In this document: positions 27,690-37,550 of the stretch, one piece after another | How positions within the stretch are numbered: position 1 is the first letter of the stretch | Layout: every line of letters starts with the position of its first letter | Assembly: GCF_014359905.1 (NCBI RefSeq) | Contig: NZ_JACIYP010000008.1 | Location: forward strand, 28,502 to 92,501 | Reading direction: 5' to 3' | DNA length: 64,000 nt | Origin: Hoeflea sp. | GTDB taxonomy: Bacteria; Pseudomonadota; Alphaproteobacteria; Rhizobiales; Rhizobiaceae | Made by a program: the position numbers and the translations under genes | Notes under the pieces: generated by a model | Told to the model about the DNA's origin: nothing | Databases searched by the model: none | What the model saw: only the letters and a program-made list of their open reading frames with translations

Positions 27690-28487
27690 TCAGTTGAGGC
27701 CCTTGGCCAGCATGTCCTGCGCCAGCGCTACCGCCGTGCGGCGGTCCGCTTCGGCGGCGAGCGAAAACGCCCGTTCCTGAAGGGCCTGGATCCAGATCCT
27801 GTCCGACGGTGTCGAGCGTTCGAGCGCAGTGGTCATGAAGGCAAGACCGCGAACCACCTGTCCTTCTTCGAACACGACATTCCCAAGCACGGCAGAGGCT
27901 GCCGGATGACCGCTGACGCGCGCCCGGTTGAGCCATTTCTTGGCCTGCTGGATGTCATTGGCGCCGCCCTCGCCTTCCAAGATCATGCGGCCCAGCCGGT
28001 ACTGGGCTTCCGGAACGCCAAAGGCGGATGCGGCCTGGAAATAGAGCTGCCGCGCGGCGCCGAGGTTCGGCTTTATCGGGCTGCCGGGAATCCCGATGTG
28101 ATAGTAGTTTGCCAGCGACAGCAGCGCGTTGACGAAATACCCGGTATCCTGCGATCCAGGCTCCACGCCCTGACGCGCGATGTCGTCGTAGATCTTGAAG
28201 GCCTCGTAGTCGTTTTCCACAACGCCGTCGCCATAGGCATACATGTTGGCAAGCGCCCAGCGCGCGCCCGGATGGCCTTTTTCGGCGGCGTATTTGTAGG
28301 CTTCGACTGCCTCGTCCTTGCGGCCTTTCTTGTAGGCCGAAAAGCCGAACTTGAAGAGATCGAACGGACCTGATTCGCGGGTCACGCCAGCATTGGGATC
28401 AAGCGCGTTCGCAGGTGAGCCCAGGCCGATGGCCGCGGCAAGAACTGCGCAAAAAAGACCGGTCCGGGTACGGTTAGATGTCCGCAT
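27690..28487 (-). CDS. exoR: ExoR-like periplasmic SEL1-repeat regulator
   Basis: A 265-residue protein with a signal peptide (h-region [13 protein letters not shown], cleavage near PANA) and SEL1/TPR-like repeats through the mature part ([50 protein letters not shown]). The stretch [10 protein letters not shown] and the overall pattern match ExoR of Sinorhizobium and Agrobacterium, the periplasmic inhibitor of the ExoS-ChvI system that controls exopolysaccharide, motility and acid response. The ATG at 28487 overlaps the 3' end of ilvD by 14 bases, so translation is probably coupled. A longer upstream frame would remove the signal peptide from the N-terminus and is rejected. Confidence 0.85.
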   Translation of the reverse strand: MRTSNRTRTGLFCAVLAAAIGLGSPANALDPNAGVTRESGPFDLFKFGFSAYKKGRKDEAVEAYKYAAEKGHPGARWALANMYAYGDGVVENDYEAFKIYDDIARQGVEPGSQDTGYFVNALLSLANYYHIGIPGSPIKPNLGAARQLYFQAASAFGVPEAQYRLGRMILEGEGGANDIQQAKKWLNRARVSGHPAASAVLGNVVFEEGQVVRGLAFMTTALERSTPSDRIWIQALQERAFSLAAEADRRTAVALAQDMLAKGLN

Positions 28488-30198
28488 AGCAGTGTTTTTC
28501 TTTCGCTCCGCCCGGATGCGTGACCGCGCCATAGCGCGCCGACCCCACCGTCTGGGCGTATTTCCAAAGCGCGCCCGAAGCATAATCGGTCTCCCGCGCT
28601 GTCCATTTTTCCCTGCGTGCGGCCAGGTCCTCATCGGACAGCCTTACGCTCAAAAGGCCCGCGACAGCATCGATCTCGATAATGTCGCCGTCTTCAAGCA
28701 AGCCGATCGGCCCGCCTTCCGCAGCTTCCGGCCCGACATGACCGACACAAAAGCCGCGCGTTGCGCCGGAGAACCGGCCGTCGGTGATCAGCGCAACCTT
28801 GTCGCCCATGCCCTGGCCGTAAATGGCCGCGGTGGTCGACAGCATCTCGCGCATGCCAGGCCCGCCCTTGGGGCCTTCGTAGCGGATCACCAGAACCTCG
28901 CCTTCCTTGTAATCCCGGTTTGTGACCGCATTGAAGCAATCTTCTTCCGAATCAAAGCACCGCGCCGGACCAGAGAATTTGAGCCTCGCCATGCCGGCGA
29001 CCTTCACGATTGCGCCGTCGGTTGCCAGATTGCCCTTCAATCCGACGACGCCGCCCGTCGCGGTGATCGGCTTGTTGGCGGGATGCACGACGTCCTGATC
29101 ATCGTTCCAGCGCACATGCTCCATGTTTTCGGCCAAAGTGCGGCCCGTCACGGTCATGCAATCGCCATGCAGATAGCCGTGCTCCAGCATGGTCTTCATC
29201 AACACCGGAATGCCGCCCGCCTCGAACATGTCCTTGGCGACATATTTGCCGCCCGGCTTGAGATTGGCGATGTAGGGCGTGCGCTCGAAAATACGGGCGA
29301 CGTCAAACAGGTCGAACTCGATGCCGCATTCATGCGCGATCGCCGGCAGGTGCAGCGCCGCATTGGTCGACCCGCCGGTGGCCGACACCACCGCGGCGGC
29401 GTTTTCGAGCGACTTGAGCGTGACGATGTCGCGCGGGCGGATCTGCCTGGCGATCAGTTCCATGATCTTCTCGCCGGCCGCGTAGCAGAACTTGTCGCGC
29501 ATCTCGTAAGGGGCCGGCGCGCCGCAGGAATAGGGCAGCGCCAGGCCGATGGCCTCGGCCACGGTCGCCATGGTGTTGGCGGTGAACTGCGCGCCGCAGG
29601 AGCCTGCCGACGGGCACGCCGCCTGCTCGATTTCCAGCAGGTCCGTATCGGTCATGTCCCCGACCGAGTGCTGGCCAACCGCCTCGAACAAGTCCTGAAT
29701 GGTGATCTGGCGGCCGCGGAAGGTCCCGGGAAGAATCGAGCCGCCATAGATGAAGATCGACGGCACGTTGAGCCGGACCATCGACATCATCATGCCCGGC
29801 AGCGACTTGTCGCATCCGGCCAGCCCGACGATGGCGTCGTAGCAATGGCCGCGCATGGTCAGCTCCACCGAATCGGCGATCAGGTCGCGGCTGGCGAGCG
29901 ACGCCTTCATGCCCTGGTGACCCATGGCGATCCCGTCGGTCACCGTGATGGTGCAGAACTCGCGCGGCGTGCCCTTGGCCGACGCCACGCCCTTCTTGAC
30001 CACCTGCGCCTGGCGCATCAGCGAGATGTTGCACGGCGCCGCCTCATTCCAGCACGACGCCACGCCGACCAGCGGCTGGGCAATCTCCTCGCTCGACAGT
30101 CCCATTGCATACAGGAACGCCCGGTGCGGCGCGCGCGCCGGCCCGACCGTCGTGTAACGGCTGGGAAGCTTGGACTTGTCGAATGCACTGTTGGTCAT
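28474..30198 (-). CDS. ilvD: Dihydroxy-acid dehydratase
   Basis: A 574-residue IlvD/Edd enzyme making the 2-keto acid precursors of valine, isoleucine and leucine. Fe-S ligands are visible as Cys49 (GVASCWNE), Cys129 ([10 protein letters not shown], with Lys131 the likely carbamylated Mg ligand) and Cys201 ([11 protein letters not shown]); Asp88 is in [10 protein letters not shown]. The frame is open upstream, but [15 protein letters not shown] is the natural beginning. The 3' end overlaps exoR. A second branched-chain gene, ilvA, lies far away at 59.4 kb. Confidence 0.96.
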   Translation of the reverse strand: MTNSAFDKSKLPSRYTTVGPARAPHRAFLYAMGLSSEEIAQPLVGVASCWNEAAPCNISLMRQAQVVKKGVASAKGTPREFCTITVTDGIAMGHQGMKASLASRDLIADSVELTMRGHCYDAIVGLAGCDKSLPGMMMSMVRLNVPSIFIYGGSILPGTFRGRQITIQDLFEAVGQHSVGDMTDTDLLEIEQAACPSAGSCGAQFTANTMATVAEAIGLALPYSCGAPAPYEMRDKFCYAAGEKIMELIARQIRPRDIVTLKSLENAAAVVSATGGSTNAALHLPAIAHECGIEFDLFDVARIFERTPYIANLKPGGKYVAKDMFEAGGIPVLMKTMLEHGYLHGDCMTVTGRTLAENMEHVRWNDDQDVVHPANKPITATGGVVGLKGNLATDGAIVKVAGMARLKFSGPARCFDSEEDCFNAVTNRDYKEGEVLVIRYEGPKGGPGMREMLSTTAAIYGQGMGDKVALITDGRFSGATRGFCVGHVGPEAAEGGPIGLLEDGDIIEIDAVAGLLSVRLSDEDLAARREKWTARETDYASGALWKYAQTVGSARYGAVTHPGGAKEKHCYADI

Positions 30199-30400
30199 GT
30201 GATCCCCAGACACGGCACGGTCGAGACTGACCGGGCCGAGGGCCGAACTGAAGCTTTGCCGTGCGCCCCGTTTGTGGCGGGAAATGGGCACAAAAAGCCT
30301 GCGGAAATGCATAGCAGATGCAATTGAAAAAAGTGTTGCGGAATCGTCACATTGCGTGATGTCCGTCATCGATCCAGTCGGATTCCGCTGCGCACAGACG

Positions 30401-30425
30401 AAAAACCCCGCCACGAGGGCGGGGT
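30401..30425 (-). terminator. Rho-independent terminator of the FadL-like gene
   Basis: ACCCCGCC (30405-30412) pairs with GGCGGGGT (30418-30425). On the minus strand the stem is followed by TTTTT. It lies 30 bases after the stop of the FadL-like gene and upstream of ilvD. Confidence 0.85.
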
Positions 30426-30453
30426 CATTTTGTACCGACACTGGCGGGATTGA

Positions 30454-31689
30454 TCAGAACTTGACTTTGATTGCACCCGAGACCGCGGCGACGAGATCTG
30501 AGCTATAATCATAGGTGATCCGCGAATCCGCGGATGTTCCCGAGGTGAGAACACCGAGTGCTCCCCCAAGCCGAATCTCGACATTCTTGTTCGGGGTGAA
30601 GGAGCCGCCCGCTGCAACCGTCCATGTATCCGACTGCGTTCCCATTGTCGTTGCGGTGCCGCGGTCCCAGGTCAAGGCGACGAGGCCGGAAAGGTTGTCA
30701 TTGAACTTGTGGCCGACACCGCCAGTGACGGTCCAGCCGTCGCGATAGTAGAGATCGAGCGAAGTCACCTCAGTAGGGCCACCGGACGTACATGCGACCG
30801 CTGCTGTGAAAGTGGGGCAAAGTGCGATTGACTGCAGCACACTCCAGTCGACCCACTTGACCGAGCCGAATGCAAGCCAGCCCGGAGCGATGCCCGTCTG
30901 CACCTTGATCTCGAAAGCCTGCGGCATGGTTGCCGAACCGAATATCGGCGTGGATGCGCCCCCAAGAGGCGCCGGAGCGACAGGAACCTGGGTAAGGTCC
31001 AGGACACCCGAGATGCTGTCCAACTCGACTTCGGCATAATAGACCGCAGACGCACGGAACGCGATTTCGGGGATTTCATACGCAACGCCTGCACGCCAGC
31101 CGTAGCCTGAATCTTCCAGATCCACTCGACCGAGACCCGTGCCAAAAGCAGGCGGAAGCGGCGCAACAAGACGTTCCTTGAAGCCGCTCATATCGAGGTA
31201 GGAAACGCCACCGAGAACCCGGAACTGGCCCTTGCCCACCTGGAATTTGACCGAGCAGGTTGCAGCGTAGCCATCGCTCTCGATCTTCGTTTCCGTGTTC
31301 GAATTCGCACCCATCCAGTTACGACCCGGATTGGAATGCGCGCCGTAGGGCTGACTGTAGTCGCCCATGCAATCGAGATACTCGCCGATGCCGACCTTGG
31401 CACCCAGTCGCGGCACCGCATAGGATTCGGTTTCACGCACGCCGTTGGTCGCCCCGCCGCCGATGCCGTTTGAACCGATGCCATCGGTAATATCGATATC
31501 GACAACGTTGTTGAGATCTCGCTCAGGCATCACGTAAGCAACTGAAGCATCCGTCGCAAAACGCGACGTGTCAAACAGCAGATCGATATTGTAGCCACCG
31601 CGCTCCAGGCCCCCGGCCTGCGCTGCCGAAACAAGTGCGACGCTCGCGGCCAATCCAGCAACGATCGATTTCAAGGTTAGACGAATCAT
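30454..31689 (-). CDS. FadL/OmpP1-family outer membrane transport protein
   Basis: A 411-residue outer-membrane beta-barrel. It has a signal peptide cleaved near AAQA-GGLERGGYNIDLLF, the N-terminal region typical of FadL-type channels, alternating beta-strand patterns, and a C-terminal phenylalanine (AIKVKF) recognised by the Bam machinery. FadL relatives pass long-chain fatty acids or aromatic hydrophobic compounds. The NPA-like plug motif was not identified, so the substrate is open. GGAGGGGACTC before ATG 31689 fixes the start. It is monocistronic, with its own terminator. Confidence 0.85.
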   Translation of the reverse strand: MIRLTLKSIVAGLAASVALVSAAQAGGLERGGYNIDLLFDTSRFATDASVAYVMPERDLNNVVDIDITDGIGSNGIGGGATNGVRETESYAVPRLGAKVGIGEYLDCMGDYSQPYGAHSNPGRNWMGANSNTETKIESDGYAATCSVKFQVGKGQFRVLGGVSYLDMSGFKERLVAPLPPAFGTGLGRVDLEDSGYGWRAGVAYEIPEIAFRASAVYYAEVELDSISGVLDLTQVPVAPAPLGGASTPIFGSATMPQAFEIKVQTGIAPGWLAFGSVKWVDWSVLQSIALCPTFTAAVACTSGGPTEVTSLDLYYRDGWTVTGGVGHKFNDNLSGLVALTWDRGTATTMGTQSDTWTVAAGGSFTPNKNVEIRLGGALGVLTSGTSADSRITYDYSSDLVAAVSGAIKVKF

Positions 31690-32006
31690 GAGTCCCCTCC
31701 AGAACATAAAAGCTTACGATTGACGCGATTAGGTAATCAAATTGAGGGGTTTGTAAACAGCGCTGAAATGCGGCCGCAGCTTCCGCAAGGCCGCCATCTC
31801 GAATCCGGGGGAAAAAACCGCCGAATCCTGACAGAAAACAACGGTTTTGCTCAGTCATGGGGAGGCAACAGCCCCAAATCCAGACCAAATCGCCTGCCCG
31901 ACACGCTTTTGTTGCATTTCGGTCACAATTGCCGCGATTTTGTCCGCATTGCACGGCAACCGCGGCTATCACCGGCGATGGGCCCGAAATGGCCGCGATC
32001 GACGCG
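31690..32006. other. Intergenic region between valS and the FadL-like gene
   Basis: It is presumed to hold the promoter of the FadL-like gene near 31700-31760, which is AT-richer than its surroundings. No coding frame with an RBS was found. The distal edge adjoins a perfect hairpin over the valS stop codon (32003-32027). Confidence 0.45.
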
Positions 32007-32027
32007 TCAGCCGGCCTGGCTGACGCG
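32003..32027 (-). terminator. Perfect hairpin overlapping the valS stop codon
   Basis: CGCGTCAGCC (32003-32012) pairs with GGCTGACGCG (32018-32027) around five bases, with the stop codon in the stem. No U-tract follows on the minus strand, so a mRNA-stabilising 3' hairpin or Rho-assisted end is more likely than a classic terminator. Confidence 0.4.
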
Positions 32028-34823
32028 TTGGACGGCCTGGGCCAGCTTGTCCTTCTGCCCCTGCAGCTCGACGAGCTTTTCGCGTTCCGCCTCGACGATC
32101 TCGGGCTTGGCGTTGGCCACGAATTTTTCGTTTGCCAGCTTGCCCTCGATCTTGGCGATCTCACCGTCCACTTTCGCCAACGCCTTTTCCAGGCGGGCTT
32201 TTTCCGCGGCCAGGTCGATCAGGTCGCCCAGCGGCAGGCAGGCTGTGGCCTCGCCCACGACAATCTGCGCGGATCCGCCCGGGGCAGCGGTCTCGAGCGC
32301 GATGTCGGTCACCCGCGCCAGTTGCCGGATTGCCGGCTCATGCCGAACCAGCCTGCCCGCGGTGGTGGCGTTGGCGCCGACGATCACCAGCGGCGCCTTG
32401 GCCGACGGCGGCACGTTCATTTCCGCCCTGACCGAGCGCAGTCCGGAGACCAGGTCGATCAGCCAGTTGATCTCGTCGGCTGAGGCCGCGTCCGTGAAGG
32501 ATGGCTCCGGCCATTCCGCATGGCAGGCGAGCCCGGCATCGGGGCCGGCCAGATGCTCCCAGAGCTCCTCGGTCATGAACGGCATGAATGGATGCAGCAG
32601 CTTGACCGATTCCGCCAGCACGTGCGCTGCACAGGCCCGCGATTCCGCCTTGCCCGCCTCGTCGTCACCGTTGAACACCGGCTTGAGAAGCTCGAGATAC
32701 CAGTCGCAAAGCTGGTTCCAGACAAACCGGTAGAGCGCGCCTGAAGCCTCGTTGAACTTGTAGGCTTCAATCGCGCCCTTCACTTCGCTTGCGGTGCGGG
32801 TCAGCTCGGTCAGGATCCAGCGGTTGATCGTCAGCTTGACCGAGGACGGATCGAAATCCGGATCGAGCACCGCGCCGTTCATGTCGGCGAAGCGTGTCGC
32901 GTTCCAAAGCTTGGTGCCGAAATTGCGGTAGCCCGCGATGCGCGAGGGATCGAGCTTCACGTCGCGGCCCTGCGCCGCCATGATCGCCAGCGTGAACCTG
33001 AGCGCGTCCGCACCATATTCGTCGATGAGCTCCAGCGGATCGATGACATTGCCCTTGGACTTGGACATCTTGGCGCCGTCCTTGTCGCGCACCAGCGCAT
33101 GCACATAGACCGTGTGGAACGGCTCCTCCTCCATGAAATGCAGGCCCATCATCATCATCCGGGCGACCCAGAAGAAGATGATGTCGAAGCCGGTGACCAG
33201 CACGTCGGTCTGGTAATAGCGCGCGAGCTCGGGTGTCTTCTCGGGCCAGCCGAGCGTGGAGAACGGCCACAGCGCCGAGGAGAACCAGGTGTCGAGCACG
33301 TCCTCGTCCCGGGTCAGGATCTCGCCCGGCTGGAAGTTTTCGAGCTTATCCTCGACCCAGCCCTTCCACGGGCCTTCATGGGCGATGTAGTGCTGGATCG
33401 CCGCCTCGAGCGCGGCTTCCTCGTCTTTTTCGACGAACACCTGTCCGTCCGGCCCGTACCAGGCCGGGATCTGGTGGCCCCACCACAATTGCCGCGAGAT
33501 GCACCAGGGCTGGATGTTCTCCATCCAGTCGAAATAGGTCTTTTCCCATGTCTTCGGCACGAAATTGGTGCGGCCCTCCCGCACGCTCTCGATCGCGGGC
33601 TTGGCCATCTCGGCCGCGTTGACATACCACTGGTCGGTCAGGAACGGCTCGATCGGCACGCCGCCGCGGTCGCCATGCGGCACCATGTGGGTGTGCGGCT
33701 CGACATGGTCGAGCAGCCCGAGTTCGTCCATCTTGGCGACGATTTCCTTGCGCGCGGCAAAGCGATCCATGCCGTCAAGCTCCTCGATGACCTCGATCAG
33801 CTTGCCTTCGACGGTGAGCCCGTCGAGGAAATCCTCGTTTTCCCTGAGCGTGATCTTCGCGTCCGCGGTCAGGATGTTAATGGCCTTGAGATGATGCCGC
33901 TTGCCGACTTCGAAGTCGTTGAAATCATGCGCCGGGGTGATCTTGACCGCGCCCGATCCGGCGGTCTCGTCGGCATAATCGTCGCCGACGATCTCGATGC
34001 GCCGCCCGGTCAGAGGCAGCACCACATGCTTGCCGATCAGGTCCTTGTAGCGCACATCGTCCGGATTGACCGCGACCGCCGTGTCGCCAAGCATGGTTTC
34101 GGGCCGCGTGGTGGCGACGATGATGTAATCGCGCGTCTCGTAGGTATAGGTGTCGGTTTCCTCGTCATGGCTGACGGGGTGCTCGTAGGTCACGCCGTCG
34201 GCCAGCGGATAGCGGAAATGCCAGAGGTTTCCCTGAACCTCGATCTGTTCGACCTCGAGATCCGAAATCGCGGTCAGGAGCTTCGGGTCCCAGTTGACCA
34301 GGCGCTTGTCCTTGTAGATCAGCCCTTCCTTGTAGAGGCTGACAAAGACTTCCAGCACCGCCTGCGACAGGCCTTCGTCCATTGTGAAGCGTTCGCGCGA
34401 CCAGTCGCACGATGCGCCCAGCCGCTTGAGCTGGTTGAAAATCATCCCGCCCGATTCGTCCTTCCAGTCCCAGACGCGTTCGATGAAGGCTTCGCGGCCC
34501 ATGACATGGCGGCTCGGCTCCTGGCGTTCGGCAAGCTGCCGCTCGACCACCATCTGGGTGGCGATGCCGGCATGGTCCATGCCAGGCTGCCAGAGCACGT
34601 CGCGGCCGCGCATGCGCTGGAACCGGACCAGGATGTCCTGCAAGGTGTTGTTGAGCGCGTGGCCCATGTGCAGCGAGCCGGTGACGTTCGGCGGCGGGAT
34701 GACGATGCAAAACGACTCCGCCCCTGGCTTCGCGCCGGCGCCCGCGGCGAACGCGTTCGCTTCCGCCCAGCGGGTGGCGATTTTCGGCTCGACGGCCGAG
34801 GCGTCATAGGTCTTTTCAAGCAT
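32007..34823 (-). CDS. valS: Valyl-tRNA synthetase
   Basis: A 938-residue class I synthetase. HIGH-type motif HMGH lies in PPPNVTGSLHMGHAL near residue 50, and KMSKS is present in GAKMSKSKGNVIDPLE. The CP1 editing domain lies between, and a C-terminal coiled coil (EKARLEKALAKVDGEIAKIE) ends the protein, as in all ValRS. The frame is open further upstream, but MLEKTYD is the conserved start, with GGAG spaced about nine bases. It is downstream of popZ, matching the remembered Rhizobiales order. Confidence 0.97.
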   Translation of the reverse strand: MLEKTYDASAVEPKIATRWAEANAFAAGAGAKPGAESFCIVIPPPNVTGSLHMGHALNNTLQDILVRFQRMRGRDVLWQPGMDHAGIATQMVVERQLAERQEPSRHVMGREAFIERVWDWKDESGGMIFNQLKRLGASCDWSRERFTMDEGLSQAVLEVFVSLYKEGLIYKDKRLVNWDPKLLTAISDLEVEQIEVQGNLWHFRYPLADGVTYEHPVSHDEETDTYTYETRDYIIVATTRPETMLGDTAVAVNPDDVRYKDLIGKHVVLPLTGRRIEIVGDDYADETAGSGAVKITPAHDFNDFEVGKRHHLKAINILTADAKITLRENEDFLDGLTVEGKLIEVIEELDGMDRFAARKEIVAKMDELGLLDHVEPHTHMVPHGDRGGVPIEPFLTDQWYVNAAEMAKPAIESVREGRTNFVPKTWEKTYFDWMENIQPWCISRQLWWGHQIPAWYGPDGQVFVEKDEEAALEAAIQHYIAHEGPWKGWVEDKLENFQPGEILTRDEDVLDTWFSSALWPFSTLGWPEKTPELARYYQTDVLVTGFDIIFFWVARMMMMGLHFMEEEPFHTVYVHALVRDKDGAKMSKSKGNVIDPLELIDEYGADALRFTLAIMAAQGRDVKLDPSRIAGYRNFGTKLWNATRFADMNGAVLDPDFDPSSVKLTINRWILTELTRTASEVKGAIEAYKFNEASGALYRFVWNQLCDWYLELLKPVFNGDDEAGKAESRACAAHVLAESVKLLHPFMPFMTEELWEHLAGPDAGLACHAEWPEPSFTDAASADEINWLIDLVSGLRSVRAEMNVPPSAKAPLVIVGANATTAGRLVRHEPAIRQLARVTDIALETAAPGGSAQIVVGEATACLPLGDLIDLAAEKARLEKALAKVDGEIAKIEGKLANEKFVANAKPEIVEAEREKLVELQGQKDKLAQAVQRVSQAG

Positions 34824-35044
34824 CGTCACATGTCTCCGTGATCCGGGATTGCCCCCGCTGTAGAGCCGTTTGCAAGCCGAGGTCAACCCGAAACGGCGAA
34901 CCAGGGCGCCGCGGCCGAACAGGCGGGCGAACACGAATGTCGGCTTGAACTATGACCAAATTGGCGCCGATGAGGACCCGGCGCACGCGCGCGCCGCAGC
35001 GGCAGCTGTATCACGCAGCCGCGCGCCCCGGCTGCAGGCGATAT

Positions 35045-35833
35045 CTAGCGGCGGTTTCCGCGCGACACGCGCTCGATTTCCTCGCGCACAAGCCGCTCGA
35101 CCAGCGTCGGGAGATTGTCGTCGAGCCATTGTGTGAGCATTGGCCGCAGCATCTCTTCGGCGATCTCGTCGAAGGAGCGGCTCTGACCTGCAGCGATCGC
35201 CGCGTCCAGTTCTCCGAAAGCCGCTGCAACCTTCTCCCCGGTTTGCAGAGAAACCAGTTGCCCCGTGGTCTGGGAATGGCCGGCGCTCTGGTGTTCGACG
35301 GCGTGCATGTCATTCGCTCTCTGCCCGGAGTGGTCGGGCTGCTCGGCTTCGGCCGAAGCCGTCTCGATTTCGGAAGGCGCTTCCACGGGCTCATTCGACA
35401 TCAGCGCGTCGCGAAGCTCTTCCGCCGCTGCGTCATCCATTTCCGCCATGTCTGACTCGCTGTTCGCGGGAGCCGGATGTTCAGCGGCTCGGGGTGCCGG
35501 CGCCTGGTTGTCCGACGCCTGTTCTTCACTCCGCGAGTCCTGATGCCTGGGAGTAGCGCGGGCGAGCGCGGCAACCTCGGCCAAAGAGACCGGCCGGGCG
35601 ACCGCTTGCTCATCGGGGAATTCAGCCCGCGGCTGGTCATGAGCGTCGGAGCCGGCCTGATCGTCCGCATAGGCGTCATCATCATCATCATCATCATCAT
35701 AATGACGCGCGCTCGTATCGACCGCTTCCACGTGACTGCCGTCCAACGCAGGCTCGTTGTTTTCAATGATCCTGCGGATGGAAGCCAAAATCTCTTCCAT
35801 CGACGGTTCGCGCTGCGCGCCGGCCTGCCCCAT
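35045..35833 (-). CDS. popZ: PopZ-like polar organizing protein (DUF2497)
   Basis: A 262-residue protein with the two conserved PopZ ends: N-terminal EPSMEEILASIRRIIEN and C-terminal LRPMLTQWLDDNLPTLVERL with VREEIERVSR. The middle (about residues 40-200) is acidic, disordered and Pro/Ala/Glu-rich, including a run of eight Asp. PopZ forms a polar condensate that anchors the chromosome origin and recruits signalling proteins; in Rhizobiales it marks the growing pole. The C-terminal helices drive assembly and the N-terminal helix recruits clients. Between tolC and valS is its usual place. Confidence 0.92.
   Translation of the reverse strand: MGQAGAQREPSMEEILASIRRIIENNEPALDGSHVEAVDTSARHYDDDDDDDDAYADDQAGSDAHDQPRAEFPDEQAVARPVSLAEVAALARATPRHQDSRSEEQASDNQAPAPRAAEHPAPANSESDMAEMDDAAAEELRDALMSNEPVEAPSEIETASAEAEQPDHSGQRANDMHAVEHQSAGHSQTTGQLVSLQTGEKVAAAFGELDAAIAAGQSRSFDEIAEEMLRPMLTQWLDDNLPTLVERLVREEIERVSRGNRR
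35677..35700. repeat. (CAT)8 trinucleotide repeat inside popZ
   Basis: Eight perfect CAT units encode a poly-Asp run on the minus strand. A uniform microsatellite of this kind is prone to slippage, and every change of one unit stays in frame. Confidence 0.95.
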
Positions 35834-36022
35834 GATTACGCTCCATTACTCTCGTCGCCGGGCTCATGCCAACCGGCGAATCACCCCAGCAGTCTACGGC
35901 ATTGGCCGCGACTTGAGAATCGCGCCATCCGAAGCTTCTGCTGTCATGCACAGGTATTCGTCGGCGCCGCTCTTATGGCAATGCAGGCGGCGCGGCGATG
36001 CCGGGTGTGAGTAACGGCCCGC

Positions 36023-37357
36023 TCAGCGTCCGTCTACGGTGCGAAGCCCGTACCAGCGGTCCTTGGTGGCTTCGTAATGCTCTGCGGGACTGTAATTGGC
36101 TACCGCCAGACCGAGCCGGTCGATGGTCAGCTTGCCGGTGGAGGCAAGCACGGAAAAGCTTGCCACGATGGCGTTGCGTTCCGATTGGGAGATGGCTTCC
36201 TTGGCGGTGAGCACGGTCTGCTGGGCGTTGAGCACATCGAGCGTGGTCCGCTGACCGACGCGGCGTTCCTCGACCACGCCGTTGAGCGCCAGGTTGGCGG
36301 CGGAGATCTGCGCCCGGTTCGCCTCGATGGTCGCCAGCGACGCCTCCATCTGGGTCCAGGACGACACCACCGATTGCTCTATCGAGCGGCGCGCCGAATC
36401 GACCAGAATCCGCTGCTGGCCCAGCCTCTCCTTGGCCTGGCGGACAGAGGCCGAAGCCGCGCCGCCCTGATAGATCGGAATTGTCAGTCGCGCCTGGATC
36501 TGGGCGGTGTCGACACCCTCATCCGCCTTGGAAACGGTGCCGCTGACCCTGACGCCCGGCAGGAAGGCGCCTTCCTGTGATTTGACAGCGTAGCCGGCCG
36601 CATCGACGCCGAAGAGCGCTGCCAGCACCGCAGGGTGCTCTGTCGTTCCCTGGGCAACGGCGGCTTCCAGCGAGCCGGGAAGCAGTCTGCGGGGGAGCTT
36701 CACCGGCTGGAGATTGTTCGGAACCGTGCCGACAATCTGCGCATAGACCGCCGCACTCGACTTGGCCTGCGCGATCGCAGCCGTCAGGCTGGCGCGGGCG
36801 CCTGCAAGTTCCGCCTCGGCGAGGCTCACATCGGTCCGTGTGCTTTCGCCCACGTCAAACCGGGCGCGCGCTGCGGAAAACTGCTCCTGCAGGAAGGAAA
36901 TGTTCTGCTGGCGGTATGTCACGATCTGGTTGTCGCGGGTGACGTTGGCATAGGCTTGGACCGTCGCCAGCAGGATATCGATTTCAGTGCCGCGCAGGTT
37001 TTCCCGGCCGGCAAAGACCTGGGCTTCGGCCGCACGCACATTGTTGCGCGTCTGGAACCCGTCAAACAGCGTCTGGTTGATGGACACGCCGATGCTGGCG
37101 GAATTGTTGACGAAACCGTTGGTGTTTGTCGATGTCGTGATCGCTTCGGCGGCGATCGTCGGACGATAACCCGATTTCGCCAGCGCCACCCCTTCATCCG
37201 TCGCCCGCAAGCCTGCTCGCGCGGCATTGAGATCGGGATTGTTCTCGTAGGCCTTGGCCATGGCCTGATACAGCGTTTCCGCCGAAGCCGCCTGGGGAAG
37301 CAATGCAACCGCCGATATAATTGCAAGACAAGCGAGCGATTTTTTCACAAAGGACAC
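36023..37357 (-). CDS. tolC: TolC-family outer membrane efflux channel
   Basis: A 444-residue protein with a signal peptide (AIISAVALLPQAASA) and the duplicated helical/beta pattern of TolC: ETLYQAMAKAYENNPDLNAARAGL opens it, and NQTLFDGFQTRNNVRAAEA marks a strand-helix unit in each half. It is the outer-membrane exit duct for type I secretion and RND/MFS pumps (BepC-type in Brucella). No pump or adaptor gene is nearby, so it probably serves several. It follows a Pcm-like gene, as in many alphaproteobacteria. Confidence 0.93.
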   Translation of the reverse strand: MSFVKKSLACLAIISAVALLPQAASAETLYQAMAKAYENNPDLNAARAGLRATDEGVALAKSGYRPTIAAEAITTSTNTNGFVNNSASIGVSINQTLFDGFQTRNNVRAAEAQVFAGRENLRGTEIDILLATVQAYANVTRDNQIVTYRQQNISFLQEQFSAARARFDVGESTRTDVSLAEAELAGARASLTAAIAQAKSSAAVYAQIVGTVPNNLQPVKLPRRLLPGSLEAAVAQGTTEHPAVLAALFGVDAAGYAVKSQEGAFLPGVRVSGTVSKADEGVDTAQIQARLTIPIYQGGAASASVRQAKERLGQQRILVDSARRSIEQSVVSSWTQMEASLATIEANRAQISAANLALNGVVEERRVGQRTTLDVLNAQQTVLTAKEAISQSERNAIVASFSVLASTGKLTIDRLGLAVANYSPAEHYEATKDRWYGLRTVDGR

Positions 37358-37550
37358 GAGTACATACTCCAGCAGCGCAAGAACGGGATGCCGATCAGGC
37401 GCAGGACACGATCATGGTGTTGCAACCACATATGCTATCAAGCGCCGCCGGACGCAATGCAACACGGCGGAACAATCGCCACTAATCCCGGTCACGTTGC
37501 CATCGCGCAACAGCGCGGCATTTTGTCAGCAGCCCCGATGGCGGGGGGAT

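Noticed and set aside
33099..34841. A 580-codon + strand frame opposite valS
   Set aside because: Same antisense effect; the ValS reading frame on the minus strand is complete and conserved.
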